This document shows, piece after piece, positions 10,901 to 24,900 of a stretch of DNA of 64,000 nt (position 1 is its first letter; the number at the start of each line of letters is the position of its first letter). The stretch is from Gymnothorax reevesii (lineage: Eukaryota; Chordata; Actinopteri; Anguilliformes; Muraenidae). Under the pieces are notes generated by a model. It did not search any database and was not told where the DNA came from. It saw only the letters and a program-made list of their open reading frames with translations. Made by a program: the position numbers and the translations under genes. The DNA lies in NCBI GenBank assembly GCA_029721435.1, contig CM056586.1, positions 72,684,607 through 72,748,606 on the forward strand, read 5' to 3'.

Positions 10901-13900
10901 CTTGCAGATGCTTTAGAACAGAGTAAAGACCTGCATATCACTGGAATCTGTGGAGTCTCTGGTTTCATTTGAGCTGTTGGTTGTGCATGTGACATAAAGC
11001 AGCGCAGTGACAGAATCGAAATTGTGGCGCGTGGGTTAACTAGGTGGCGCTGTATGGATTTTGGTGTTTGGTAATTAATTTCGTTGGGGTCGTAATTGTG
11101 TTTGGAGCGTGTAAAAATGACTTCCATATTCTTGTAGCTGAGGTTCTTCATTTTAATTTGATGTGCAACATGACTATATTGTTACATGGGTAATGCTTCA
11201 TTTTTTGCTATAACTTCTGCTGTGTTCTCCGGTTTAAAGGGTTAAAGACGACGGGTGTAGATATTATAAGTTTGACACAGCACTGATAACAACATTGCCA
11301 TACCATGGCTGTCCATGATCACATGGAGTGACAGAAGCAAGTGAGACAGTAAGTCTGTAGATGGACTACAAAAGGCCAATTATCTTTGAAAGCCATGAAA
11401 CTACAGGACTGCGTACCTAATTTTAAAGTTAACGGTAGCCACACCAAATATTGAATTCATTTTGGTTGAAATAATATATGCCTCATTATGGCATGTTCTT
11501 GAATATTCGGAAACCTGTCATTTGATGATTTTTGAAAGCTTCTTTATCTTACTGAATCATTTGAAATGTGCCTAATACTTTTGCACAATACTGTAGTTCC
11601 CTCAAAGTCAAACTTTTACTTTTTCAGAATGTGTTCGCTTATGCTTGTGCTCCCATTTTATGTTATTATATGATGCAAGGTTTGTGTACTCCTCATTGGT
11701 GGAGGTGAGCTCTGCCGGTCACTGTAAACAGTGATATTTACTGCACGAGAGGTGAGTATAACAATCTGATGACCTCCAGGTAAAAATAGATGAGGCTTCC
11801 CCGCAGGAGCTCTGTACGGTGTCCGTGTTTGGTGTCGCTTCGTCCCTGTGAGGAGCTTTACGTCAGAGGTGTCGCCCTTCTCTTATTTTATATTTTCAAG
11901 CAGGGTCATATAATAAAACAGTTATTGACCTCATTAATCGGTGAGTCCAATGATTTATCCACCTTGTGGTGAATATCACTTTTCCAATGTGGATAAATCA
12001 TTGGATTTACCTCGACTGAAGTCAAGAATTGTATTTTATTGTCAATAATTGTATAATATTTTTCAAAAAGTATCTCCTGAACCATTTCAGCGTTGAGGAT
12101 GATGACCCTCGGGTTGATATTACTTTGACCAAGATAAATGTGTTTGCACCCTGAATTAAAGCAGAGTAGGTTCCTTTTCCTAATATCTGCCGCAGAAGAG
12201 ATGCAGGCGGAACGGTGTGTCATACGGAGTGCGATGGGCCAGTCAGTGCTGGACACCTTAGCACCTCCTTAATGAAGTTTTAAGTGGCAGACAGTTCCTC
12301 TTGTTTCGTTCGCCCTGCTTGGGGGGCTGTGGGACAGACAGCTGTTGGACATACTATCCACGGACGGCTGGTTAATGACACTGCTGGCAAAATGTTGCAA
12401 AAGAAGGAGGCCTCATTTGATACTAACAGTATGGTTGTCACGCTACTGTTAGCAATATTCTCGGCATATCTTTGTGCATTTTGTACTCAACGATGCTGGT
12501 CATTTTTTTATGTATCTAAGTCATGTTACACGAGCCTTTTGTGTCCCTGAGCCTGAGTTGCATGAGGAAAGCATCAGCAGTCCTAGCTGTGCGTTCAGCA
12601 ACAATGGGCAGTGATCCTTAGCCACGAACTTCAGGGAAAGCAGTTTTAAAATACCTACGGAAAATACTGATGCCCCGTTTTACTTTGAATTGTGGTGAAC
12701 CTAGTGGGTAGTTTGTTGTATTCAGTGTCCAGGTCCAAGCAAGGATGAGCAGAATTAGCTCCAGTGGTCTCTGAAAAACTGGCAGCACAGACGTGGGCGC
12801 AAGGACTTTCATTTCCCTAAACCTTCAGTTAGATTCAGGGCTCTGATGTAGTGCCTTTGCAAACAGAAATGCATTCGGCAGTGTGTGTGGCTGGGGAGCT
12901 GGACTCAAATACACATAACTTTTCTTTCACTTCCTATTCATCATGAACCCAATAAATAAAGCCTACAAAATGGTCGTAGGGTCTAATAGGAAGGATGAAT
13001 GGGTATTATCATACATGTGAATATTTTCTTTGTAGTAGGAGAATACAAATAATTAAGTCTCACCTTTGTTTTAATACTAGGTGTGCCATTTTGCATACAG
13101 TTTAATTTACCAACATCTTTTCACACATGAGGCATTGCATGGTGAATCAAGCCCAATCCTCCTAACTGCCTCCATGCATTACTACACTGGAGTGCAGTTT
13201 TCAGAGGACCAAAGGACGGTGACCCGAAATAAGCAATTCGCACTCAATAACTCACCAGTGTGGCTGAATTCATTCATTTCTGCCAAGAATTCAAGAAGAG
13301 GGGGCCAGAATTCCTCCAAAACAGCGCAGAAGACTCATTGCCAGTTATCGCTCATGTTTCATTGCAGGTGTTACTGCCAGGGGCTACATGACCAGTTATT
13401 AGGTTTAGAGGGGCAATTATTTTTTCACATACGCATACAGGTTTTCACCAACACTATTCTTTCAGCAAATAAATTAATTTGAATGCTTCATTTTGTGTTT
13501 ATTAACGTTGTCTTTGTCTTACATTAAATTGAGCTGGATAATCTGAAACACATAAATGTGACAAATAAAAGAAAATAGAAGAAATCTTGACGGGGCAAAT
13601 ACGCTGTACTTTTTCATGGCACTGCACGTCATTTTGAATACAGTATTTGAGAAAAATGTCTGACATGTACGTACTTTCATTAATTTATGTATTTATTAAT
13701 TTTGCACAGAAATGTTGGTTCCTGCTGCTGAGTTGGTTGTGTAGAAGTACAGGCACTATTCAGTCTAGAAACACTCCAGTTAAATCATAAAATTGTAAAA
13801 GCCTTGTCGAGTAACGGTGGTACAAGTTGGTGCAGGGTAATATTTCTCTGCACCACAGCGCTCTCCATTTCCACCAGAATCAGGCCTACCAAAAAAAACG

Positions 13901-15951
13901 TAGCCTCAGCACACAAAAACTTTGAAATGCCTACATTAATCGCGGAAATAGCAACAGAAAAATAATACCCCGCTACCGAAACTGCAAAAACCGCAACATA
14001 AACTGTTGACTCGTAGCATAAGACTATGAAACTGCAACATCTCTCGCTTCCGTCTTTGCCATTTACTGCGCTTGCGCGTACCGGCCCAGGCTGCTTTCAG
14101 AGATGGCGGAATCAGGCGTGTCTCCTTCGGTTGGTAAGTAAAACTTCCAAATATGACGTTATCATTTATGCAGGTGTTTAACAATGAATTGTAAGACGTA
14201 GCTGTTACATCCACATTCTCGTAAATTCGCTTATTTTAGCATGTCACCCTGCCGGAAATGAACGATGCACTGTCGATTTCGCTACAATCCCGATTTGGAA
14301 AGTCGCCAGATTAAGCGAGAAAGTCGTCAAGTTGGCAACTCTCAGACTTTAGCGAAATCGACAGTGCATCGTTCATTTTCGGCAGGGTGACATGCTAAAA
14401 TAAGCGAATTTACGAGAATGTGGATGAAACAGGTACGTCTTACAATTCATTGTTATACACTTACAATTAATTATTATACATTTGCATTAACAATAACGTC
14501 GTATTCGGAAGTTTTACTTACCAACCGAAGGAGACACGCCTGATTCCGCCATCTCTGAAAGCAGCCTGGGCCGGTACGCGCAAGCGCAGTAAATGGCAAA
14601 GACGGAAGCGAGAGATGTTGCAGTTTCATAGGCTTATGCTACCGAGTCAACAGTTTATGTTGCGGTTTTTGCAGTTTCGGTAGCGGAGTATTATTTTTCT
14701 GTTGCTATTTGCGATTAATGTAGGCATTTCAAAGTTTTTGTGTGCTGAGGCTACGTTTTCTTTGGTAGGCCTGAGAATACCGTCTCGCTAATTATGTCCT
14801 CAATGCCTCTCCAATGGCACTCGCGTTTTTTCAGGGAATTCAACTTAGCAGCGTAACTTTAACTTGTGCTTTACGCTGCTTGAAGACAAAAAAAAGATAA
14901 TACTGCATCATTCCTTGTGATGAACTCCCCTGACAACCAGGTTGTTTGATGCCAGGTGCTACCTGATCCTGAGGTAGCTTTAGTGTCTGAAATAAAATAT
15001 GAGGCTGTGGCCTCTGTACAATTCAGCTAAAAGCCTTGAAACCTGTGGGTGAAATTCTGCCCTGATGGTAGACATGTTATCTGCTGACTTCATTAAAACT
15101 TCATTCTCTTCCTCTGGAGAAGGTGTAATTAAAGCCCTGTGCTCATGACACCTTGTTGTACCATTGGTTTTATTAGGACAGGTTTTTATTTCAGAATTAT
15201 ATGAGGTTCACCTTACCTAAACGGCAGGCAGAGTTTGCTGCTGAAGTATTTGTCTTTTAAATATGTTTAAATAAAAGGCATAATAGCAATGTATTGCAGT
15301 AAAGTAAAATAGGCAGCAGAGAGATGACGTCTCCCTCCTGCATTACAGTCTCTGGTTTCAAGAGGCAATTAGTTTGCAATGAGTTATGATTAATTTAGTT
15401 GAAACCATTTCCTTCCTGTAAAGAGGGCGGGTGATTTTCTCTGAGAACTGAGCTTTCAGGAGGTGGGAGCTGACGCTGAAGGTAGCTACAGCGCCTTTTC
15501 TGTGCGAAAGACTCACTGCTGTTTCGACTTAAATATGCGCTATTATTCAAATGTACAAGTAATGCGATCTGTTCTGCTCTGTTACACTGTAGGTAGACTG
15601 TGCATAAGACAGTATTCATATTCATATTTAAAGAGCCGGAGGGTGCCGTTGTAACAAAGGTATGCGTTGCATAAAGTTTCATACCCATCCTAATTTCTAA
15701 GCAGTGGTCACTGATCCACTTTGCAAGCTTTTGTGAGCAAAGGGCACTGCTGTTAATATAATGGCTGATTGTTGGACACATAAATTTCTCATATATCGGG
15801 TACATTAGCTTGTTTTATGTTGCTATATTGCATTGTGCTGGAAGATCTTGAAATGAGTTAAAGGATCTCATTTATATTGGCATGATTTTAGTCTTTTGCA
15901 TAAAAAAAAAAAATTTACTGCAGAATTTAAGCGTAAATAAGCACAAGACTT

Positions 15952-15982
<31 letters not shown>

Positions 15983-18900
15983 TTGCTTTTGCGATGAGTA
16001 AATAGAGGCATAAAAGAACTGCGTCACAATTACTGTATTGATTCAGCTCTTACATCTGCACACAGTGAATCTGCTTTGACTGCAAGTCAACAGTCTTACA
16101 CCTTCACCAATCTTCATTTTGCATTGTTTTTTATATACTTTAGATACTCAAGCATTATGCTTTCGACACTAAGGAGTTTTCTACGGAAATTTGAGGATTT
16201 CTGGCCCGAAGGATGTTAAGAATGTAAACTGGTTTGCTAACGGTCAATAATAAGGTCTCAGGGTAAAATCTGTTAGTTACAATTAAATAGCATTCACTGC
16301 TAATGCTGGATAAACCTGAATATATTGTAGCAAAATAGTTAATTACTGTTCAGACTGTTAGAGATAAATAAAATTGTTTGTTGTCTCAACAGTTAGAATA
16401 CAACATCATTTGCAATAGCCATTTAGTTATACACTCGATTTAACCCATACTGTATATAGGCGCTGGTTCCCACAAGTGACGCAAAGATAAACCATACAGC
16501 AACAAGACAAATATTCACTGGAATATCAGTGAAAACTTGGTTGTAATTTCCTTCATGAGAAGCCTAGAGTTCAAGCTACTACAGAACTTAGACAAGTGAA
16601 ATTTCTTGCTAATCAACACACTTAAAACATTTTCAAATTTGTTCTACCAACATGGCAAACGAATTGCTTTGCAGCAGTAGCAATATGCATGTACTGCCTG
16701 TCCACTTTCAGTGATTTTACAGTCAGGGGTGGGAAGAAAAATTAGGCTGTAAATGTCTGCTGTAAATTCTTTCATTTTATTGTAGTTGTACTGCAAGATT
16801 TTTTTTTTTTTCCATATATGCTTGATTCTGTGACCACCCCCCCAAATCAGAACTTTAAATAAAATCATTGCGAATATAATCCTTCCATTATTCAAATTGA
16901 GAGGGAGGTAACTTTTGAAAGCAGTGTGTATCTGTGTGTTTGTGTGTACTGTGCGGCCAATGATGTGACCTCTGTTGCGATAAATGAGCCTGATTGGCTG
17001 GTTCATTTGTTCTCGTCTGTAGAGCCAGGCTGAGGCGCACTACAAAGGAAGCAGACACGCCAAGAAGCTGAAATCACAGGAGTCCAGCAAAAATAAGCAG
17101 AAAAGTGCAGCGGTCAAGGACAGCGCAAAGATAATCAGCACCTCCAGCGCACTCACTGCCAGCACCTCTGACGAAACAGGTTAATAACGTTCCTTTTGTT
17201 GTCCTCCAGCAATCAGCAGCATGCTCGCTCTGCATGTTCTGCAGCAGGATTTTTATATTTTTTTCATTTTATCAATTACGTGTGTTTGGTTCTGAGCTTG
17301 TGTGTACGTTTATGTGCGTGTGCGCGTTTCGTCAACACCGGTTTACTAATTACAGCATGTTACCATCAGTGGATGATAAATAAGCCAGACTTTCATTGAA
17401 TGGAGCTGAACATCTGGAAACGTCTCTCTGGCCAGTGTTAGTTTGCTCTGTGTTGACTGCGGCCCCACAGAGGAGGACACATTTGGCCAGGCTGTAGACC
17501 CAGATTGTGAGTCTTATAAAATTGCAAATTTTTTTGCCAGTTATTTAACTGTAATTTTACAATCAATTTATAACAGATGTGTTAAGTGTAAACCACTGAT
17601 AAAAACGTGCAGGACTGTACTTAGAGTTAAAATAACAAGGAGACAATGCATTAATTTAACTGTTAAATTCAGTCAATTTACAACAGTGTAGGTCCAGTTA
17701 ATTTGGATTACTCTCTGGCATCCCCTGCTGGTCAAATGGACGTCATGGCTGAAATTGTCTTATGAGCAATTTTCCTAGACAAGCTCCAACCAGATGGCAA
17801 GCACCTCCGCTCCGGATCTGCCCCGGCTCTGTGCCGACTCCAGCTGATCCGGCTCAGAGCCGGGGCAGATCCGGAGCGGAGGAGCTTGCTATCTGGGCAG
17901 ATATCATGCTTCAGGACAGAGACTGTGCCTCTCAACTCTGAGGAGCCTAAACTGCAGATTGTAGAGAGAGGAAGGGAGAGAGAGGGAGGGAGAGAGAGGG
18001 GGGGAGAGAGGGAGGGAGAGGGAGAGAGGGGGGGAGAGAGGGAGAGAGAGGGAGGGGGGGGAGAGGGAGAGAGAGAGGGAGGGGGGGAGAGGGAGAGAGG
18101 GGGGAGAGAGAGAGGGGGGGAGGATAAATTCTTGAAGATGTAATGATGAAGTAAGAATGTACTGGAGTTTTGTGCCTGTGAATCTATATGCATCCATGGC
18201 GATCAGGTTATTTGTTAGCATGTGTTTGTAATGATTATATGTGCATGCGCTTGTATGAGTGGTGATAGCTCACAGGCAAGTTTAGAAATAATGGGTTTCC
18301 AGAAATGGAAAAAGTTTTTTGATTGATTTTTTAAAGAGGCCTTCGATTTTCACATTATATGTGTTCTGCAATTAATTGAGTTTATGATGATAGTCTGAGA
18401 TTGTGTCCAGTTTTCCAGTACATACTTTTTTCTTAACAGTGACACTGTGGGCTAAAACTAATTCTGAGTCATGATTCTGTGTGTCAAGAGATCCCTAAGT
18501 AGGCGGAGCTTTGAGGATAGTGGGATGGGCCAAAATCAATGAACTGGTGGGCGGTTCTCTGTGGCATGGGTGCAGGAGGCCGGGGTATTGGGTGAGCAGC
18601 GAGAACATGCAGTATGTCAGAGGTATTGATGTCCACGTTGTGCATTTCATGCTGAGTGAGATGAGCGCTGGTTATGACTTTTTATTGTATTAATTGTAGA
18701 TTTGTAGCTCAAGTCATTGAGAAAGTCTTGGAGCAGATTTTCTCCCAGAGGCTGGCAGCAGTAGAGATGGAGAATTCGGCTTCCCATTTGCTTGTTGGAA
18801 TCACAGCCAGTGTTTCCCACACAGACTATTGTGTGGCGAGCTGCCACCGAATCAACTCGGACCGCCACAAATTGATTCCCCAATTTTCTATATGGCAATC

Positions 18901-21900
18901 TCATCTCCGTGCGCGCAGTTCTCAGGCGGCACACATTCACACTTGTGCGAAGGCTGACAGCCGGTTGGTTCTCCGCAGCCTATGAAACGGTTACCCAAAG
19001 AGGTGGGGCATTTGACAGAGAAGAGAGTCGGCTCTGCTGTGCTTCTCTCCAGTAATTTTTACATGATTGTTTAGCCAATAAAGTACAACACACTCGATTC
19101 ACACTGTGAGCTGATTAACTTTTCTGTTGGTTTCATTACAGAGCCTGAGGAAAGGTGTACACTAATATCAGATTGAAAAGATGTAACAGAACCTCTCATG
19201 AAAAATTAATTGCCGCACCAAACAACATTCGTCTAACTTACAGAATACTGTGCAATAGACGGAAACACATTTTACAAACATGAGAATATCTAACTATGAC
19301 CACTCTCATTATGTCATTTACAGAAAAAATTAACTTAATAGACTTAAAAAAACAATGTAGCATTCTGTGATTTTATTCACTGGGTTGATGCACTTCATAA
19401 TCTTTGAGAATTCAGCCCAATTAATGCAACTTTAATGAAATTAATCATGTCCAGCTCCTTTCCTACTTGGCTATAAAAATATAAAGTAAACAGGAATCCA
19501 GCTCTCCTGTCACTATTTTTGGCTGGCTTTAAAATTTTAGCAGAAACTTTTACAACAAAGTGAACTATCTTTCCATTTTATATCATTGTAGACGGCTCCT
19601 TAGATCTTATCAGTGTATCGACTGTTGTAAAAAAATTTTATAACAATTTGAAAATTTTTTTGCATGTTTCCTTGACCAAATAAAACTTGGTGATGCGTTC
19701 TCCCTCTCCATATCTCTCTCAGAGTGATAAAGTGTACAGTTGGGTCCATAAATATTCGGAAATGGTCAGAATCACTGTTATTTTAGCTGTCTATGACAGC
19801 ATATTAATGGTGGAATTACGGACTGAATATGAACTCAAAGTGCAGAATTTCAGTTTTAATTTAAGTATATGTATGTATTTACATCCAAACTGGGTGGTGA
19901 AGAAATTACAGCATGGTTATATGTTTACGTGTGGTTCCTCCTTTCTGATATTCCGTAGCTTCCCTCATTCTTCAAAAATCACATTTGTCAAAATCAAGTC
20001 AATCAAATGAAGTATCTCAGTCATTCACTTTGAATGTAATTCCTTTTTCCGTTAGCGCTGATGGGGAGGGACACTTTGACTCATTAGAAGATTTGCTGAT
20101 GGGGCTGATCTGTTCACTTAATGTGCAAAAAGTAATTGAAAACATGCCGTTTTCTTTTGGAGAAAATGTGTTTTTCCAGTGCGTTGACAATTGTCTTACT
20201 TCTGTATTTTCTCTCAGACCAGACTGTGGGGTCTTCAAACACGCCGAAAGCCAGCGCCCCTGCAAATATTCTCGTCCCCGCCTTGGGCTTGGCCCTTAAC
20301 GTCACCCCCGGCCACTGCAAGGCTCCGGTTGGGCCGTCACTCGCCAGCCTTCCAGCAGAGGGCGCCAAGAACGGACTGAAGCCAGTAACCGCACCAGCCG
20401 TCGAGTCGACCGAGGAGTCCGAGGAGGAGAAAGCCAAGAAGCTGCTGTACTGTTCTTTGTGCAAAGTGGCTGTTAATTCCCTATCGCAGCTGGAGGCTCA
20501 TAACACAGGTGGGCTGTAAGACCGTCGCCCCAAAGGGTTTTACCTGGCCTTATATTCTGGAGGCCATCTTAAAACTGCATTCATGCATAGTTTTCAAAAA
20601 AAAATTGTTGGAAAAACATAATTTTTCTCTGGATTTTTTTGAAGAATGTTATTTGATCCTTGAAAATTAACTTGCATATCTACGAGTTGAAATTTTCCAT
20701 GACAAATTATTGTTCAAACTACAGATTCAAATAGTTTAACATGAAAAACATTTTATGAACATGAAGTTCACAAACGGTTCTCCTGCGATTCTACTGAGTT
20801 AATGATAATGTGCATCTGTTTGTGTTGACATTTTAAGGACTTTGTTTTGATGTCATTTTTGACATAATATTGCCATGCGCTGTCAAGATGCGCAGATTGC
20901 AGGTGAATCCTGGGCCGTTCTCCCAATATTTTTTATTTTTTTTGTATACATGATCAAAATGTGATTAAAAAAAACAAATGGAAAACATCTAAAATGACTT
21001 ACCTTAAAACTCAGTGGAAAAGAATAAAAATTTCCACAAATTAGGAACAAAGTGTGCTATCGCTGGTGCAACTAAAGATTCACGCTCGCGGTGATCAAAT
21101 GATTTGGGATAAATGCTGCTGCTACCATTTTTCGGAACTTTGTTTGTTCCTTTTGCTATAATCAGTTTGAATAAACTGTTCAATATTGCTCAGATACTCA
21201 ATCGGGATCATGTAGGTTTGCACATTTTTTACGTCCCTTCTAGTGCCGTCAGGGCAAACCTTGGGCCTCTTTTCATAGTCAGACTAATAATTGCAGGAGA
21301 GAAGCCGAATTTCAAATGTGTATTCTTCCACCAGATCAGCGGCAGTGATCATACTGAAAAGTGGTTTGCAGCAGTCAGGCAATGACGGTTATTTGTTATG
21401 TAGGCTAATATAAGCTTTTTAATTGTTAATTGTTTGATTAATTGTTGATACGTTGCACTGGAATTGCTTGTCTTAGGTTGTAGATGAGCATCCAGGCGTG
21501 TGTAACTTCAGTGTATGATAAACATTCCACACCTTCCTGACTGACTTGAGCTGGTTACTGGTGATTTTGTGTTGTCCAAAGAACACATGTATCAGTGCTG
21601 AAACATCTCCGGCATTGTGGAGACTGGCGGCATCTCTAATCTATAGTGTAAATCTTTAATAAAAACACTCAAACATGATTGAAACACACAATATATTTTA
21701 AAAGGTAAAATAGCAAAATAGGTGCAGTGAGATGTCCGTGTAGATGTTGGTCTAGAAATCGGAGAAAATAATAAGTTAGGGTGGCTGGTGTGTGGATGAT
21801 TTAAGTGTATATGTGGATTCGGATGGCGTGAGAGCCAATCCGCACATCTCTAATGCACTGTTTTGAAAAGCCAACATCACCGCTGACAAATCTCTCAATT

Positions 21901-24900
21901 TTGCTTTTTCCCACCAAGGTTCAAAGCATAAAACGATGCTTGAGGCGAGGAATGGAGCTGGGCCGATCAAGGCTTACCCAAGACCTGGGTCCAAGTTAAA
22001 AGTCCAAGCCACAACAGCCAAGGGGTCGGGTTTACAGAACAAGACTTTCCACTGCGAAATATGTGATGTCCATGTGAACTCAGAAATTCAGCTTAAGCAG
22101 GTATAAGATTTGACATTCGGCCCATTTTTTGCTCGAGTGTTTGTTCCCTGTGATGCATGCGACACTCGCTGAATGGATTCTATCGTATGTCAGTATGCAT
22201 ATGATGTTGCATATACAGTTTAATTTACATTTGTGACGAAATTTAGAATATGTCTGAACACTTTACCTGTGAGCATGATGGGGGTGTGATTTTTTTATTG
22301 CCAATAACCCATGCCCTTTTACCCTTAAGCATTCATTGTTGTGAAATAGCAATTTATCAGACTATAGCTGTTGTCAACACAGCCTTTTAGCAAGCTCAGT
22401 AAAATTTGGCAAAGGTACTAGTTTTGTGCCTGAATTGGCAGCCTCTCTTAGAAAATCAGCGAGACCAGCTGACACACTCCGCCGGCTGACTCATGCGCTC
22501 ACTTCTCACACCTGTGCCTTGATAATATGTGAATAAAAACATAATGCACTGACTTGTGTCACCCTTGTAGCACTACCCAACACATGCTGATGCATACAGA
22601 CCTTGAGTGCAATCCTCCGATATACCAAACTGACTACCGCTGAGTTTTATATTTAAAAGTATGTGGACGCTCCTCGGCCTGAGGCTGCTTTTCATAGCTC
22701 AAACTGGGCATCTTAGTTCCACGGAGAGAAAATTTTCACGATTTGTAAAACAGTTGCAGACCAGATGATCCCATGCTCCCAACGGGCCCTTCCTGGTTTC
22801 AGTATCACGAAGCCTCTTTTGAAAAAAGCTGGGTCCACGGAGACCCACATAATGATGCATCTGAGATAATCTCAGCCGGAGTAAAACTGGAGCAACAGTC
22901 TTTTGTTCTGATGTGCGTGAGCGATAACAGAGTGCAGCGGTAACTCTTGATATGGGGAGTCAGTACGAATGTACTTTTGTACATGCAGCGACAATTTATC
23001 GTTCATTTGACATTTATTTTAACTCAGAAATGTACTGAGGTAGATACCTCATTTGCCATATCGCCAAGCAAACGACAAACAAATGGAGCAGGGTGCCACT
23101 TGGCTTACATGCTCCGATTGCTACACTATGGAGTGCATTGCCTTTTATAAAAGTCTATTTTGTTTTGCAATGAATACAGCCAAAAAGAAATAGTTTTTGT
23201 ACACATGCAAGTATCTACTACTGTCACCACAGGTATAAATCCAATTGCGGACTAATTAGAAGGAAGACATCATGAAACTCCTTAAACCATGCATTTTATG
23301 TGCGGCCTTTGACTGCTGTCTATAGGAGCCTTAGTGAGAGACAGTCGCTGTTGAACAGAGATGCTGACCTCTATGCTCCTCTATACCGTGGGCAATGGCA
23401 ATGCGCTTTAGCATTAGCACCAACACCTTACCCAAGTGAGCCACACTTGTTTAATTTAGCAATTCCATTGGCGTTAATACATGTCGGCCATTCTTATTAA
23501 TCAAGGCCTTTAGTCTTCTGATCATCTATGATGAAAACTATGAATACTTTTGAAGCCCAGCCCTTTACAAAGAGTCAGAACACAACTAGAGGTTCAAGTG
23601 AACGTAAAACTCAAGTGAAATGAAAAACCAAAGTAGTTTGTGTCCTAAAGATGTTGAAGGCAAACTTTGGTCAAATTTCTACAATATTTGTAATCACCAG
23701 AGGTGACAGGTCATTCGAATAGGTGTCTTTGGGTAATGAAATGTAAAAGGTCTCAAAACTATTGGGTCAAAACCCATAATTTATGAGCTAAGACAATATG
23801 TGTACTTACATACTTAGATTCAGGTCTTAAACGACATTAGAATAGTCTAAAATGGACTCGTTTTTCAATATGACCACCCTGCCACACTCACTTTTGGGGT
23901 TTTGTGGCTGAAATGCAATTGCAAAGTACTAGTATTTTTTTGTGCAAAAGATGTTGCATTTTTCAAATCTGATCAACATTTGCGACAGGTTGTGGTTACA
24001 GGTTGAATAGTTGAATTGAAATAACTCAGGTGGTCAACAACTAATTGAACTAATAAAATCCTCAGTTTGTAAGGTTCATCCTCAGGCATTTCTTATATCA
24101 CAGCATGATGTGATGATCTCCTCAATGAAAGCAGCCATTTTGTTTCTTCTAGCATATTTCCAGCAGGAGGCACAAAGACAGAGTTGCTGGGAAACCCATG
24201 AAGCCTAAATACAGCCCCTACAACAAGCAGCAGCGAAGCCCCACAGCACTAGCGGTAAGACTTTACATACGCAGGGCCTCAACTAATACAGAAACATGTG
24301 GTAAATATTTGCTCAAATTAAAACATGTAGTTGCTTTTAACCTTCCAATCTTTTATTCAAAAAAGAAAAGAAAAAAAATCTAATCCTAAAGAAAGAGATT
24401 GAAAGAAAAAAAAACTATTTGTAAAATATTTATCCCAAAAACATCAATAGCACCCCAAGAAAGTCTTCTTAAAAAATTTATCAAAGTGTACACCCAGTCA
24501 TATTATACTTGTTTAAGGTTCACTGTAATGATTTGAAAAATGTGAATGGTCACCAATTATACCCAATTTCCCTGGGGTCTAATTAAACCTTTCAGAACAA
24601 CAGTGGTCTAACTACAGTTTTTGTCTTTTGTGGGATGATAGCACTTCAGTCAAACACATGAAAAAATCAGCTTATAATATATTATGTTATTTTTGAATGT
24701 ATATAATTGCTTTGATTCTCTTTTATCTCTGCAGTTAAAAAGGTTTTTATTTTAAAAGCCTCATTTTCAGAAGTTCCCAATTTATTTGTAAAATTTCTGG
24801 AATTTTTTCATGAATATTTTTCTGTAAGATATAGAACACTGAAAATCAACTTATTGATGTCTAATCTACTAATCGCTTATTGCAAGATTCTCTGACTTTG

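Noticed and set aside
17732..18221. Ser/Pro/Leu-rich proteins on the minus strand and an Arg/Glu/Gly-rich one on the + strand
   Set aside because: They are translations of the purine tract.
21776..21970. Minus-strand frame over a znf385b exon
   Set aside because: It is antisense to a confirmed coding exon and has no independent support.
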